Positions 16,808-26,000 of a stretch of DNA of 64,000 nucleotides are shown here, one piece after another (the stretch's first letter is position 1; each line of letters opens with the position of its first letter). The position numbers and the translations under genes are program-made. The stretch lies in contig JBBCGH010000001.1 in NCBI GenBank assembly GCA_037200445.1, positions 4,399,162 to 4,463,161 of the forward strand, given 5' to 3'. The DNA is from Alphaproteobacteria bacterium. GTDB lineage: Bacteria; Pseudomonadota; Alphaproteobacteria; Rhizobiales; Xanthobacteraceae. Under the pieces are notes generated by a model. That model ran no database searches. It had not been told where the DNA came from and was given only the letters and a program-made list of their open reading frames with translations.

Positions 16808-18055
16808 CTAAACCAGCCCCGCCATCGCCTTCACGTCGGCGCTGCCCGGGAACACGTTCGCGGCGAGCGCCTGATCCGTGACGCGCAGGTGGTCCTTGAG
16901 CAGGCCCTTGAGCACGGCGCGCAGATCGGTGGTCGCGGCAAGATCGCGTCCCTCGTAAAGGTTCGCGAGCTTGAGCCCCGGCCAGTCGGCGATGACGCGC
17001 CCGCCCTTGAGCGCGCCGCCAGCGAGCAGCGCGACAGTGCCGGTGCCGTGATCGGTGCCGTTGGTGCCGTTGATACGCGCGGTGCGGCCGAACTCGGTGA
17101 CGACCGTCACGATCGTTTCGCCCCAAACGTCGCCCATGCTCTTCTCGGCCGCGGCGAGCGCACCGTCGAGCGCGCCGAGCAGCGTCGCGAGCCGGCCGGC
17201 ATCCGCGCCTTCATCGACATGCGTGTCCCAGCCGTTGAAGGCGAGCGCGCCGATGCGCGGGCCGTCCTCGCGCGCCAGGAATTTCGCCGCCGTACCCGCC
17301 GCATCGGCAAAGAAGGCGCGAACCTGCGCCGGGAAACCCTGGGGTATCGCCCGGCCCTCGGTCGGCGCCATCACGGTCGCGTCACCCCCGCGGGCGATCG
17401 TTGCGAGGTCGCGGCGCCCTTCGAGCGCACGTGCCAGTTCCAGATCGGTGTGATGATAAAGATCGATCAGCCGCGCCATCGTATCTTCGCTCGCCGGCTG
17501 GATGCGCGTCGGCGTCCACGACATCACCGGCGTCGGACCACGCACCACCAGCGGGGTGACCGGGCCCACGGCAAACGCGCGGCCATCGCGGCGCACGCGC
17601 GCTTCCGGCTCCAGCCCGCCCAGCGCGCGGTTGAGCCAGCCGGTGTCGGCGCGGCCCGGATTGGGCAGACCGCTTTCCAGCACGTCCTGTCCGTCGAAGT
17701 GCGAGCGCTCGCGGTAGGAGGTCGCGCTCGCGTGTACGACGGTCGCGTGACCCGCCTTGTACATGCGATGGAAGTTCGGCATCGCGGGATTGAGCGCGAA
17801 GAAATCGTCGAGCGGCAGCGCCGGCGTCTTGCCGTCGAGCAGCAGCGCCTTGTCGCCGCGCAGCTTCACCCAGTCCGGATCGCCGACCGGCGCGACCGCG
17901 GCGAGCCCGTCCAGCCCGCCGCGCAGAATGATGGTCAGCATGCGCGGATCGCGCCCTTCGGCGCGCGCCAGCCTCGGCAGGAACGGCCAGGCGAACAGCA
18001 CACCGGCGCCGCCGAGCAGTTCACGGCGCGTGGAGGCGTGAACGAAGTTCTTCAT
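16808..18055 (-). CDS. DUF1501 family protein, Tat-exported
   Basis: 415-residue protein with an N-terminal STRRELLGGAG motif followed by a hydrophobic stretch to ARA, a good twin-arginine signal. The body has the DUF1501 pattern: LTIILRGGLDGLAAVAP, SYRERSHFDGQDVLESG, FNGWDTHVDEG and VTEFGRTARINGTNGTDHG. DUF1501 belongs to the alkaline phosphatase/sulfatase-like superfamily; its biochemical role is not established. It follows a DUF1800 gene with a 4-nt gap, the usual pairing of these families, so the two products probably act together in the periplasm or at the cell surface. Confidence 0.9.
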   Translation of the reverse strand: MKNFVHASTRRELLGGAGVLFAWPFLPRLARAEGRDPRMLTIILRGGLDGLAAVAPVGDPDWVKLRGDKALLLDGKTPALPLDDFFALNPAMPNFHRMYKAGHATVVHASATSYRERSHFDGQDVLESGLPNPGRADTGWLNRALGGLEPEARVRRDGRAFAVGPVTPLVVRGPTPVMSWTPTRIQPASEDTMARLIDLYHHTDLELARALEGRRDLATIARGGDATVMAPTEGRAIPQGFPAQVRAFFADAAGTAAKFLAREDGPRIGALAFNGWDTHVDEGADAGRLATLLGALDGALAAAEKSMGDVWGETIVTVVTEFGRTARINGTNGTDHGTGTVALLAGGALKGGRVIADWPGLKLANLYEGRDLAATTDLRAVLKGLLKDHLRVTDQALAANVFPGSADVKAMAGLV

Positions 18056-18059
18056 GACA

Positions 18060-19502
18060 TCACCGCCTTTGGAATTCGGGCGCCATCAGGGTCAACGTAA
18101 TCGCCTGCGGCCGGCTTTCGGCGCGTGCGACGACTTTGCGTGTTTCTTCCGAGGCGAGCGGCCCAAGCGAATTCTCGAGCAACGCCTCCGGCTCGATTCG
18201 CGCCTGCACCAGTTCGCCGATGCGGTTTGCGATATCGAGCCGCTGCGAAAGCCCGTCGATCCAGGCCGATTGCTCGTCGGCGAATCCCTTCGGCGCGCTC
18301 GGGCGCCAGAAGCGCTCGCCCAGATAGGCATGGCTGTCGAGAATACGGCGCGCTTCCGCCGGCCCCGCGCCGATCGCACGCCAGCACGCGATCAGCCATT
18401 CGCTCGGACGCTTGAGCTTGAGCCGCTGCTCGTCCCAGGTTTCCGGCGCCTCGATCAGCGCCTTGGCCATTTCCTTCAGGTCGCCGTCGGTGTCGAGGAA
18501 GCGCTTCGACAGACGCTCGACCAGCGCCGGCGACGGCTCGTCAGCCGAGAAATGCCGTGCAAGCTTGAACGAGACGTGCGCGGCGGTCGCCGGATGGCGC
18601 GCCAAATCGGCAAGCACGGCCTGGCCCTGCTCCACGCCGCCTTCCGGATAGGTCTTGCCGAGGATCGTCTGCGGCCCCGGCTCATGCCGGCGCGGATTGA
18701 ACATGAACTCGTTGCCGCGCTCGAGATCCGTCGCCATCGGCCGCAACGTCCAGCCGGTGATCGTCTTGGCGAAGCGATAGACGTCCTCCTGCGTGTAGAC
18801 GGAGCGTACGCCGAGCGTATGCAGTTCGAGAATCTCGCGGCCGAGATTCTCGTTCAGCCCGATCTTGTTGAGCAGGCCGGCGACCGACATCGGCCCGACC
18901 GAGCGGAAGTTGTCGAGATAGACCAGCATCGCCGGATGACTCTCGGCCGCGAGCAGCATGTCGGAGAACTTTCCAAGCACATGCGCGCGGATCGCTTCGC
19001 GCTCGTAGGCGCCGGCCATGTTGGTCACGATATCCGCCGAAACGCAGAAATGGTTCGACCAGAACCACACCAGCCGTTCGGCGAAACCGATCTCCGCGTT
19101 GATCGCCGCGCTGGTGCGTCTCACGATCTCGCGGTTGACGTTCTGCTGGGGCGGCGTGGCCTGTTGCGGCTCTCCTGCGCCCGGCACCGTCATCATGGCG
19201 GTGTCGTCCGGCTTGGAGTCTTCCGGAGTCATCACCGCCATGGTGGTTTGACGCTGCTCGGTGCTGATGCGCGCCGAGATGCGCTTCGCCTGTTGTTCCT
19301 GGTTGTAGCTGAAGGCAAGCCGCGCAGCCTGCGGCGCCGTCAGCATGTCTTTGTCGGCAATCTGCCCGGCGCCCGGCTTCTCGATCTCCTCGAGCAGCGC
19401 GCCGCGCGGATCGGAGGCGATCGCCGCAATCGATCCAGCGCGCGGACCAAGGCCGAACCGATGCAAGGCCAGCGCGGCCGCACCTTTCGCGTCCAGGGAC
19501 AT
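18060..19502 (-). CDS. DUF1800 family protein
   Basis: 480-residue protein beginning at ATG 19502 with GAGG upstream; the longer in-frame start at 19610 lacks support. It matches DUF1800: ALALHRFGLGPRAGS near the N-terminus, VWFWSNHFCVSAD, LGREILELHTLG, TQEDVYRFAKTITGWT and a C-terminal FKLARHFSADEPSP region. No signal peptide is visible although its partner has a Tat signal, so it might be carried out with the DUF1501 protein or remain inside. It is the first gene of the two-gene unit. Function is unknown; the pair is widespread in proteobacteria and planctomycetes. Confidence 0.9.
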   Translation of the reverse strand: MSLDAKGAAALALHRFGLGPRAGSIAAIASDPRGALLEEIEKPGAGQIADKDMLTAPQAARLAFSYNQEQQAKRISARISTEQRQTTMAVMTPEDSKPDDTAMMTVPGAGEPQQATPPQQNVNREIVRRTSAAINAEIGFAERLVWFWSNHFCVSADIVTNMAGAYEREAIRAHVLGKFSDMLLAAESHPAMLVYLDNFRSVGPMSVAGLLNKIGLNENLGREILELHTLGVRSVYTQEDVYRFAKTITGWTLRPMATDLERGNEFMFNPRRHEPGPQTILGKTYPEGGVEQGQAVLADLARHPATAAHVSFKLARHFSADEPSPALVERLSKRFLDTDGDLKEMAKALIEAPETWDEQRLKLKRPSEWLIACWRAIGAGPAEARRILDSHAYLGERFWRPSAPKGFADEQSAWIDGLSQRLDIANRIGELVQARIEPEALLENSLGPLASEETRKVVARAESRPQAITLTLMAPEFQRR

Positions 19503-19708
19503 GGTCAAAATCCTCAAAGGCTGCCGGCCCGGAGTTTCCCGACGCGGGTCACGCAGCAGCACTGCGACAAAATAGCCCAACTTGCCGGTGGGGAACAGGA
19601 GGCGGCGCAATCAAATTTGTCGATCGGTCGTATGCGGGCGGCTGAAGATTAAGTATTGTTTCCATTCGATTTTTGGCCTTTTCTGCGCGCCTCCACCGTT
19701 CGTGACTG

Positions 19709-20341
19709 ATGACCTCCTGGCTATCCCGCCTCCCCTTGTCGCTGCGCAGCCGGGTCCCCGATTCCCTGCGCCATCTCGCGCGCCTTGGCGGGCATGTCGT
19801 CCCGAGAGGCCAGCCATCGATGGGAATTCCGGCAGAGCTGCTGGCGGATTGCCGCGTCTGCGCGTCGCGCAACGAGCTGGTGAAGAACTTGCCGGGGCAG
19901 GCGCGCGTCGCCGAAGTTGGGACCTATCGCGGCGACTTCGCGCGGCACATCCTGTCGGCCTGCGATCCGGCCGAGCTTCATCTGATCGATATCGACATGT
20001 CGTTGCTCGACCCGGTCGTCGCAAAGGACAGCCGCGTCTCGATCCATCAGGGCCCGTCGCAAGACATGCTGGCGCGGTTGCCGGATGATCATTTCGACTG
20101 GATCTACATCGACGGCGACCACTCCTACGAAGGCGCGAGCGGCGACGCGCGCGTTGCGGCGAGCAAAGTGAAGCCGGGCGGCTATCTGGTGTTCAACGAT
20201 TTCGCGCACGCCGATCCGTATCTGGGCGCCTACGGCGTGCATCGTGCCGTGGTCGAATTCGCCGTCACGCGCGGCTGGAAATTTGCCTGGTGGGCCTACG
20301 AGCCGAATGGGCTTTATGACGTGGCGCTGCAACGACCCTAG
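19709..20341 (+). CDS. SAM-dependent class I methyltransferase
   Basis: 210-residue protein with a Rossmann methyltransferase core: motif I VAEVGTYRGDFARHI, acidic post-I ELHLIDIDMS, and DWIYIDGDHSYEGASGDA, which is typical of the Methyltransf_24 type acting on sugars or glycan precursors. FNDFAHADPYLGAYGVHRAV follows in the second half. The N-terminal ~35 residues are basic and leucine-rich, perhaps a membrane-peripheral helix. It converges with the next gene and the two stop codons share CTAG. The substrate is unknown; isolated genes of this type often modify surface polysaccharide. Confidence 0.82.
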   Translation: MTSWLSRLPLSLRSRVPDSLRHLARLGGHVVPRGQPSMGIPAELLADCRVCASRNELVKNLPGQARVAEVGTYRGDFARHILSACDPAELHLIDIDMSLLDPVVAKDSRVSIHQGPSQDMLARLPDDHFDWIYIDGDHSYEGASGDARVAASKVKPGGYLVFNDFAHADPYLGAYGVHRAVVEFAVTRGWKFAWWAYEPNGLYDVALQRP

Positions 20342-21216
20342 GCCGCCTGCCGTTTCCAGGCTTGCGCGAACTGGCGAAGCCTCGCTTCGATGACGGCCTG
20401 AGCATCCTCCAGTGTGTGGAGGCCTGCAGGCGAACGAGGTGATGCGGGCCTGACCTTTGTGGCGAGGCTCCGCAACGGCGCCCTGGTATTCAGGTCGAGG
20501 ATCGATCCCTTCCCGCTCCCGCGTCCGCCCGCGAGATACAGGCTCGCACACGCCAGAAGGCACATCGCGGCGAGCACGATCAACCCGAACTGAAACGGAC
20601 CGAAGCCCGTGCGCGGGACCGCGTCGGCGGTTTTCACCTCGACGACCGGCGGCTGGGCCGGCGGCTCGTCCGGCACGATGCGGTCTTGTCGTTTATCGTT
20701 GGTGCCGGCCTGCGAGGTTGCTGAACCTTCCTTTGCCTCGGCGGCCGTCACCAGCCAGTTGGACGCTTGCTGCAGCGGCGCTGGTGCTGTCTGGACGTCA
20801 GTCAAGGCGGACCGTTCCGCAATCGATGCCGCCGGCTCCGGCAAGCTAGCGTCCGCCTGCGGCGTCCGCGCAGCCGCTTGGGATACCGGAGGCTCGGTTG
20901 CTCCTTGAGCAACAACTTTCGCCGCCGATAGGCCCGGCGCCGCTTGCGCCGGTTGTGGTGACGCACTGACGCGTGCGCGAGACAATTTGGCCATGACTGG
21001 CCGGACCTTCTGCCCGCTCGCACCGAGGTACCAGCACTTGCGTTGCGATGCACGATCGAGCCGGTAGTACCAATGGCTGCCTTGCGGCGCTGTCTGCTTC
21101 GGCCCGGCGGCGCAGCCCTCGGCAGCGTGCGCCGGATCGATCCATGCGAACGCAAGAGCGGAAAGCGAAATGACAAGACTCACGCGCGGCAGTGCAGACC
21201 AAACACGTTGTGTCAT
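20338..21216 (-). CDS. Exported protein with Ala/Pro-rich linker and membrane anchor
   Basis: 292-residue protein. A signal peptide (VSLVISLSALAFAWIDPAHA) is followed by a compact segment with GSHWYYRLDRASQRKCWYLG, a Cys pair and aromatic residues. A long Ala/Pro/Gln-rich linker comes next, then one transmembrane span near residue 205 (FQFGLIVLAAMCLLACASLY) and a basic tail. The topology suggests a folded periplasmic head on a flexible stalk. The ATG at 21216 is chosen because it begins the signal peptide; the frame is open to 21279. I recall similar HWYYR..RKCW proteins as uncharacterised in Bradyrhizobium relatives. No function can be assigned. Confidence 0.75.
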   Translation of the reverse strand: MTQRVWSALPRVSLVISLSALAFAWIDPAHAAEGCAAGPKQTAPQGSHWYYRLDRASQRKCWYLGASGQKVRPVMAKLSRARVSASPQPAQAAPGLSAAKVVAQGATEPPVSQAAARTPQADASLPEPAASIAERSALTDVQTAPAPLQQASNWLVTAAEAKEGSATSQAGTNDKRQDRIVPDEPPAQPPVVEVKTADAVPRTGFGPFQFGLIVLAAMCLLACASLYLAGGRGSGKGSILDLNTRAPLRSLATKVRPASPRSPAGLHTLEDAQAVIEARLRQFAQAWKRQAA

Positions 21217-21403
21217 GGAGTGTCCCCGTCGACGTCGATAGCCCCCCAGCCCGCATCCTCCCCACCGGGCCGCTGGCATCGAGTCTCGGGATCAAATCCG
21301 GTCGCAGTACGTCGCGAATGCGACGATCCGGGTGCAAAATTGAGCGCGCTTGTGACGGGCTGGAACACGGCGCCGTGGCCCGATACCGCGGCGAGCTGAC
21401 AAA

Positions 21404-22954
21404 TCACTTCAACCCGGCGCGCCGAAACCCTTCGAGATAATGCGCGCGGTCGCTGTCGAGCTTGATCGGCATGTTGCCGCCGATCCAGGCAAGCGAGATG
21501 TTCGGCTGCGCCCGCCGCATTTCCTGCAGCGATGCGGCAGCGGCTGCCGTATCGCCCATCATGCCGGCCGCGGCGGTGAGCACACGATGCGCTCCGACGA
21601 AGTCGCTGCGCTGGCGCAACGACTCGCGTGACAACCGGATCGCCTCGTCATAGTTGCCACCGAGGTACTGGCCGTACGCCGCGATCCCCATGTAGACGGG
21701 CGAATAAGGATCGCGCGGGCTTAGGCGCAGCGCGCGGCGCGCCGCGTCGTCGGCCTCGCTCCAGCGCCCGCTGTAGGAGAGCGACAGCCCGTAATAGCCC
21801 TGTGCCAGCGCGAAGTTCGGGTTGAGCTGGAGCGCGATCTCGAATTCGGCCAGCGAATCGTCGAAACGGCGCGCGAACAGATGTACGTGCCCGAGCCCGT
21901 TGTGCGCCCACGGATCCTCGCTGTCGGCGCGGACCGCATCGAGGGCGGCGCGCTCGGCGAGCGGCATTGCGTCGTTCATGTCCATCCAGCCCATGTGCGC
22001 GGTGAACATGTAGCTCGTCGCCAGCAGGCCGAGCGCCTGCCCGTATTGCGGGTCGATCGCGATCGCCTTTTCCAGAAGCGCCTGCGCGACGACATGGTCC
22101 TGCCGCGTCACGCGCCAGTAGTGCGACAGCGCGCGCATCACCAGGTCCCAGGCATCCATGCTGTCGGGCGGCTTGCGCTGCGCGCGAAAGCTCTCCGCCG
22201 CGTAGAGCTTCGGCTCGATCGCCGCGACGATGCTCTCCGTGATCTCGTCCTGCACGGCGAACACGTCGGTCATCTCGCGGTCGTAGCGCTCGGCCCACAC
22301 ATGGCTGCCGGTCGCGACGTCATTGAGCTGGGCGGTGATGCGGATGCGGTCGCCCTCCTTGCGCACGCTGCCTTCGACCACGTAGCGCACGCCGAGCTCC
22401 TCGGCGATCTGCCGCATGTGCACGGCCTTGCCCTTGTAGATGAACGACGAGTTGCGCGCGATCACGAAGAACCAGCGCAGCTTCGACAGCGCGGTGATGA
22501 TGTCCTCGCTGATCCCGTCGGAGAAGTATTCCTGCTCCGGCTCGCCGCTGAGATTGGTGAACGGCAGCACCGCAATGGCGGGGCGGTCGGGAAGCTGCAA
22601 ACCGGATGGCGCCGTGTCCGCGGCAGCGGATGCGCTCTTCCCGCCGGCGACCTCCACGGCGCCGACAAAGCGCAAACCCTTGCGCGCGACGGTGCGGATC
22701 AGCCGCTGCTCCTCGCCGGTATCGTTCAGCGCCCGGCGCGCCGCATTGATGCGGCTCGAGAGCGTCGACTCCGACACGACCCGGCCATTCCAGATCGCGT
22801 CGAGCAGGTCGTCGCGGGTCACCACCTTGTCACGATGGCTCACCAGGTAGTCGATCAGGTCGAAGACCTGCGGCTCGACCGCAATGAGGTCGCCCGCCCG
22901 GCGCAGCTCGCGGCGGTCGACGTCCAGCACGAAATCCTCGAACTGAAACGACAA
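21404..22954 (-). CDS. CadC-like winged-helix regulator with TolB-like and TPR domains
   Basis: 516-residue soluble regulator. Residues 1-95 form an OmpR/PhoB-type winged helix (EPQVFDLIDYLVSHRDKVVT, STLSSRINAARRALND, RTVARKGLRFVG). Residues ~120-240 match the TolB-like segment often found in such regulators (IAVLPFTNLSGEPEQEYFSD, ALSKLRWFFVIARNSSF, YVVEGSVRK). The rest is TPR repeats (NPNFALAQGYYGLSLSYSGR and similar). Unlike CadC there is no transmembrane span between the DNA-binding and sensor parts, so it is cytosolic. It is divergent from a methyltransferase/hydrolase pair 149 bp away, the likely target. The signal is unknown. Confidence 0.85.
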   Translation of the reverse strand: MSFQFEDFVLDVDRRELRRAGDLIAVEPQVFDLIDYLVSHRDKVVTRDDLLDAIWNGRVVSESTLSSRINAARRALNDTGEEQRLIRTVARKGLRFVGAVEVAGGKSASAAADTAPSGLQLPDRPAIAVLPFTNLSGEPEQEYFSDGISEDIITALSKLRWFFVIARNSSFIYKGKAVHMRQIAEELGVRYVVEGSVRKEGDRIRITAQLNDVATGSHVWAERYDREMTDVFAVQDEITESIVAAIEPKLYAAESFRAQRKPPDSMDAWDLVMRALSHYWRVTRQDHVVAQALLEKAIAIDPQYGQALGLLATSYMFTAHMGWMDMNDAMPLAERAALDAVRADSEDPWAHNGLGHVHLFARRFDDSLAEFEIALQLNPNFALAQGYYGLSLSYSGRWSEADDAARRALRLSPRDPYSPVYMGIAAYGQYLGGNYDEAIRLSRESLRQRSDFVGAHRVLTAAAGMMGDTAAAAASLQEMRRAQPNISLAWIGGNMPIKLDSDRAHYLEGFRRAGLK

Positions 22955-23103
22955 AGATGTGCCCTTTCAGGCCCTTGCGAAGGGCCATGGCCGCGTTTCG
23001 CCACGAATAATCAAGACAGCCTCAACACAAAATCAAGGCGTTCTCAAAGCGGCAAAACCGCGCCGGGGCTACGCTTTTTCCACCTAACCCCAAGGAGAGA
23101 GCC

Positions 23104-23940
23104 ATGTCTGCAACCGCAATCCTCGAAAAACCCGCCGCTGCCCAGCCCGATCTTTCCGCCGTCAAGCAGCGCCAGCAAGGCGCATGGTCGTCCGGCGACT
23201 ATGCGGTGGTCGGCACCACCTTGCAGATCGTCGGCGAGCAGCTCTGCGAAGCGCTCAACCTGCGCCCCGGCAGCAAGGTCCTCGATGTCGCGGCCGGCAA
23301 CGGCAATGTCACGCTGGCCGCCGCGCGGCGCTGGTGCGACGTAACCTCGACCGACTATGTGCCGGCCTTGCTCGAGCGCGGACGCGAGCGCGCGACAGCC
23401 GAGCGGCTCGGCGTGGAATTTCGCGAGGCCGATGCGGAGGCGCTGCCGTTCGCGGACGCGAGCTTCGATGTCGTGGTCTCGACCTTCGGCGTGATGTTCA
23501 CGCCCGACCAGGACAAGGCCGCGGCCGAGCTGATGCGCGTATGCAAACGCGGCGGCAAGATCGGCCTCGCCAACTGGACCCCGCAGGGCTTCATCGGCCA
23601 GGTGTTCAAGACGCTCGGCAAATACATGCCGCCGCCGGCCGGCGTGAAATCGCCCGCGCTGTGGGGCACGCAGGCACGCCTTCACGAGATGTTCGCCGGG
23701 GCTGACATGGATGCGCAGCCGCGCATGTTCGTCTTCCGCTACAAGTCGCCGCAGCATTTCCTCGACGTGTTCCGCTCCTATTACGGACCGATGCACAAGG
23801 CGTTCGGTGCGCTCGATGCCGAGAAGGGCAAGGCGCTGGCCGCGGATCTGATCGCGCTCATCGGCGAATTCAACCGCTCCGACGACGGCACCATGGCGGT
23901 GCACAGCGAGTATCTCGAGGTCGTCGTCAGCAAGCGCTGA
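23104..23940 (+). CDS. UbiE/Methyltransf_11-type SAM methyltransferase
   Basis: 278-residue cytosolic methyltransferase. Motif I is VLDVAAGNGNVTLAAA, followed by STDYVPALLERGRER and EADAEALPFADASFDVVVS, then MRVCKRGGKIGLANWTPQGF. The start is secure: ATG follows AAGGAGAGAGCC. Relatives methylate quinones, sterols, or small phenolics. It precedes an alpha/beta hydrolase by 67 nt on the same strand and both face the CadC-like regulator, so a small inducible pathway on an ester or similar compound is plausible. The substrate cannot be inferred. Confidence 0.88.
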   Translation: MSATAILEKPAAAQPDLSAVKQRQQGAWSSGDYAVVGTTLQIVGEQLCEALNLRPGSKVLDVAAGNGNVTLAAARRWCDVTSTDYVPALLERGRERATAERLGVEFREADAEALPFADASFDVVVSTFGVMFTPDQDKAAAELMRVCKRGGKIGLANWTPQGFIGQVFKTLGKYMPPPAGVKSPALWGTQARLHEMFAGADMDAQPRMFVFRYKSPQHFLDVFRSYYGPMHKAFGALDAEKGKALAADLIALIGEFNRSDDGTMAVHSEYLEVVVSKR

Positions 23941-24007
23941 CATCGGGCGAACGCACACGGGTCGCGGCCAGTTTCGGCTGGCCGCGATCCATGCAGAGGA
24001 CACAGCC

Positions 24008-24796
24008 ATGCGAGTCGACTACCTCGAAGCAGGCGAGACCGGTCCGGTCGTCATGCTGGTGCACTCCAGTGTTTCGGGCGCGCGGCAGTGGCGCCGCCTG
24101 ATGGAGGACCTCAAGGGCCGGTTTCGCATCCGCGCCGTCAACCTGTTCGGCTACGGCAACACGCCGCCCTGGCCGAATGAAAGGACGCAGTCGCTCGGCG
24201 ACCAGGCCCGCCTTGTCGAAGCGGCGGTGCCCGACGGTGCGCGCGACATCCGGATCATTGGCCATTCGTTCGGCGGCGTGGTCGCCATGAAGGCCGCGGC
24301 CTGGCTCGGCGATCGCGTCACCAGGCTCATCCTGTGCGAGACCAATCCGTTCTACCTGCTCGCGCAGGCCGGCCGCGCGCAAGCGTTTGCCGAAGCGATG
24401 GCGCTGCGCGATTGCATCAAGGAATTCGGAGCACGCGGCGAATGGTCGGTCGCCGCCGAGCGGTTTGCCGACTACTGGAACGGCCCCGGATCGTGGCGCG
24501 ACATGCCGGCGGAGCGGCGCGCCGCTTTCGCCGAAGCAATCAAGCCGAACTTCCATGAATGGGACGCGGTGACGAGCGAGACCACGCCCGTGGCGCAGTG
24601 GGCCGCCGATCTGCCGGCCGCAACGCTGATGATCACCGACCCGGAGACCGTTCTGCCGGTTCGCGAGATCACCGCGATCCTGCGCCGCGCCTGTCCCGGG
24701 TGGAGTTACGAAGGTATCGCCGGAGCGGGTCACATGGCGCCGCTGACGCGACCGGACCGCGTCAACCCGATCATCGGTTCGTTCCTGGCGGCCTGA
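24008..24796 (+). CDS. Alpha/beta hydrolase
   Basis: 262-residue soluble hydrolase of the alpha/beta fold. The nucleophile elbow is IIGHSFGGVVAM (Ser in G-H-S-F-G). The oxyanion region is MLVHSSVSGARQWRRL, an acidic residue lies around ATLMITDPETVLPV, and the catalytic His is in GAGHMAPLTRPD near the C-terminus. The complete triad suggests an active esterase, lactonase or C-C hydrolase. It begins with GGACACAGCC before the ATG and is probably co-transcribed with the upstream methyltransferase. No signal peptide is present. The natural ester is unknown. Confidence 0.88.
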   Translation: MRVDYLEAGETGPVVMLVHSSVSGARQWRRLMEDLKGRFRIRAVNLFGYGNTPPWPNERTQSLGDQARLVEAAVPDGARDIRIIGHSFGGVVAMKAAAWLGDRVTRLILCETNPFYLLAQAGRAQAFAEAMALRDCIKEFGARGEWSVAAERFADYWNGPGSWRDMPAERRAAFAEAIKPNFHEWDAVTSETTPVAQWAADLPAATLMITDPETVLPVREITAILRRACPGWSYEGIAGAGHMAPLTRPDRVNPIIGSFLAA

Positions 24797-24826
24797 TAGC
24801 TGCGCGTCTCGGCGCGCGCCGCGAGG

Positions 24827-25798
24827 TCAATCCGGCTTCAGGTGTCCGGCGCGGATCACCTTGCTCCAGTTCTCGGTGTCGCTCTTGATCAGCGCTGCGA
24901 GCTCTTCCGGGGTGCTGCCGACCGGCGTGAAGCCGATCTGCGCAAAGCGCTCCTTGATATCCGGGCTCGCCAGCGCCTTGGCGAGTTCGCGATGCAGCAC
25001 GGCGATAATGTCCTTCGGCGTTTTGGCCGGCGCAAACACGCCGACCCACTGATCGCCCTTGGTTTCGGCGAAACCAGCCTCCGCCATGGTCGGCACATCG
25101 GGCAGCGATGGCGAGCGCGCTTTGCCGGTCACCGCCAGCGCGCGCAGCCTGCCATCGAGGATGTGCGGCACCACGGGCGGCGTCGAGCTGAACACCGCCG
25201 GGACATGGCCGGCTACCGCCGCTGCGACCGCCGGCCCGGCGCCCGGATAGGGGACGTGCACGACATCGAGGCCAACCGACTGCCCGAACTGCGCGCCGAC
25301 AAGATGCGTCACCGATCCTGCCCCGCCGGAGCTGAAGGTGAACCGCGAGTCCTGGCTCTTGGCGAATGCGACGAACTCTGCCACCGTCTTTGCCGGCACG
25401 GATGGATGCACGGCAAACACGACGTCGTTCGTCGCCGCCAGCGTGACGAACTCGAAGTCCCGGAATGGATCGTAGGTCACCTTGTCGAAGAAGATCGGAT
25501 TGATCGCGAAGCTGTTGACGTTGAACAGAATGGTGTAGCCGTCGGGCGCCGCCTTCGCGACCTGCACGGTACCGATGCCGCCGCTCGCACCGCCGACGTT
25601 CTCGATATAGAACTGCTTGCCGAGTTGGTCGCTCAACTTCTGTACGATCAGCCGCGCGAAAATATCCGTCGGACCGCCTGGCGCGAACGGCACGACCACG
25701 CGCACGGGCCTTGTGGGATAGGCCTGCGCCCAGGCGACCCGCGATCCGGACGCCAATACCGCGCACGCCGTCAGAAACCCGCGACGAGGAAGCTTCAT
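24827..25798 (-). CDS. Bug/TctC-family solute receptor with Tat-like signal
   Basis: 323-residue periplasmic receptor. The ATG at 25798 gives LPRRGFLTACAVLASG, a twin-arginine-like signal, unlike the Sec signals of the three tandem Bug proteins. The longer frame from 25894 adds an Arg-rich stretch not expected in the family. Bug signatures: YPTRPVRVVVPFAPGGPTDI, ENVGGASGG, DGYTILFNVNSF and LDVVHVPYPGAGPAVAAAVA. It converges with the hydrolase gene and has no transporter partner nearby. The ligand is unknown. Confidence 0.9.
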   Translation of the reverse strand: MKLPRRGFLTACAVLASGSRVAWAQAYPTRPVRVVVPFAPGGPTDIFARLIVQKLSDQLGKQFYIENVGGASGGIGTVQVAKAAPDGYTILFNVNSFAINPIFFDKVTYDPFRDFEFVTLAATNDVVFAVHPSVPAKTVAEFVAFAKSQDSRFTFSSGGAGSVTHLVGAQFGQSVGLDVVHVPYPGAGPAVAAAVAGHVPAVFSSTPPVVPHILDGRLRALAVTGKARSPSLPDVPTMAEAGFAETKGDQWVGVFAPAKTPKDIIAVLHRELAKALASPDIKERFAQIGFTPVGSTPEELAALIKSDTENWSKVIRAGHLKPD

Positions 25799-26000
25799 GG
25801 CTTTTGCCCCCGGGAAGCCTTCGCGACTGGCTGCCGCGTAACCTAGCACCACTCGCGGCGCTCGTCCTGCGCGTGGGTGCGACCGCAACACCACTCTCCC
25901 CCGGAATATTCCCGATGTTTCTTGCTTCCGACCGTGCGGGGAAATCGTTACGTTGCAGAGCGAGGTCTAAATCCAGAATTCGAAAAAGGGAGGACTACAT

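Noticed and set aside
21881-23344. 487-codon forward ORF spanning a divergent promoter
   Set aside because: Runs antisense through the CadC-like regulator and into the methyltransferase in the wrong frame; composition is that of a shadow.
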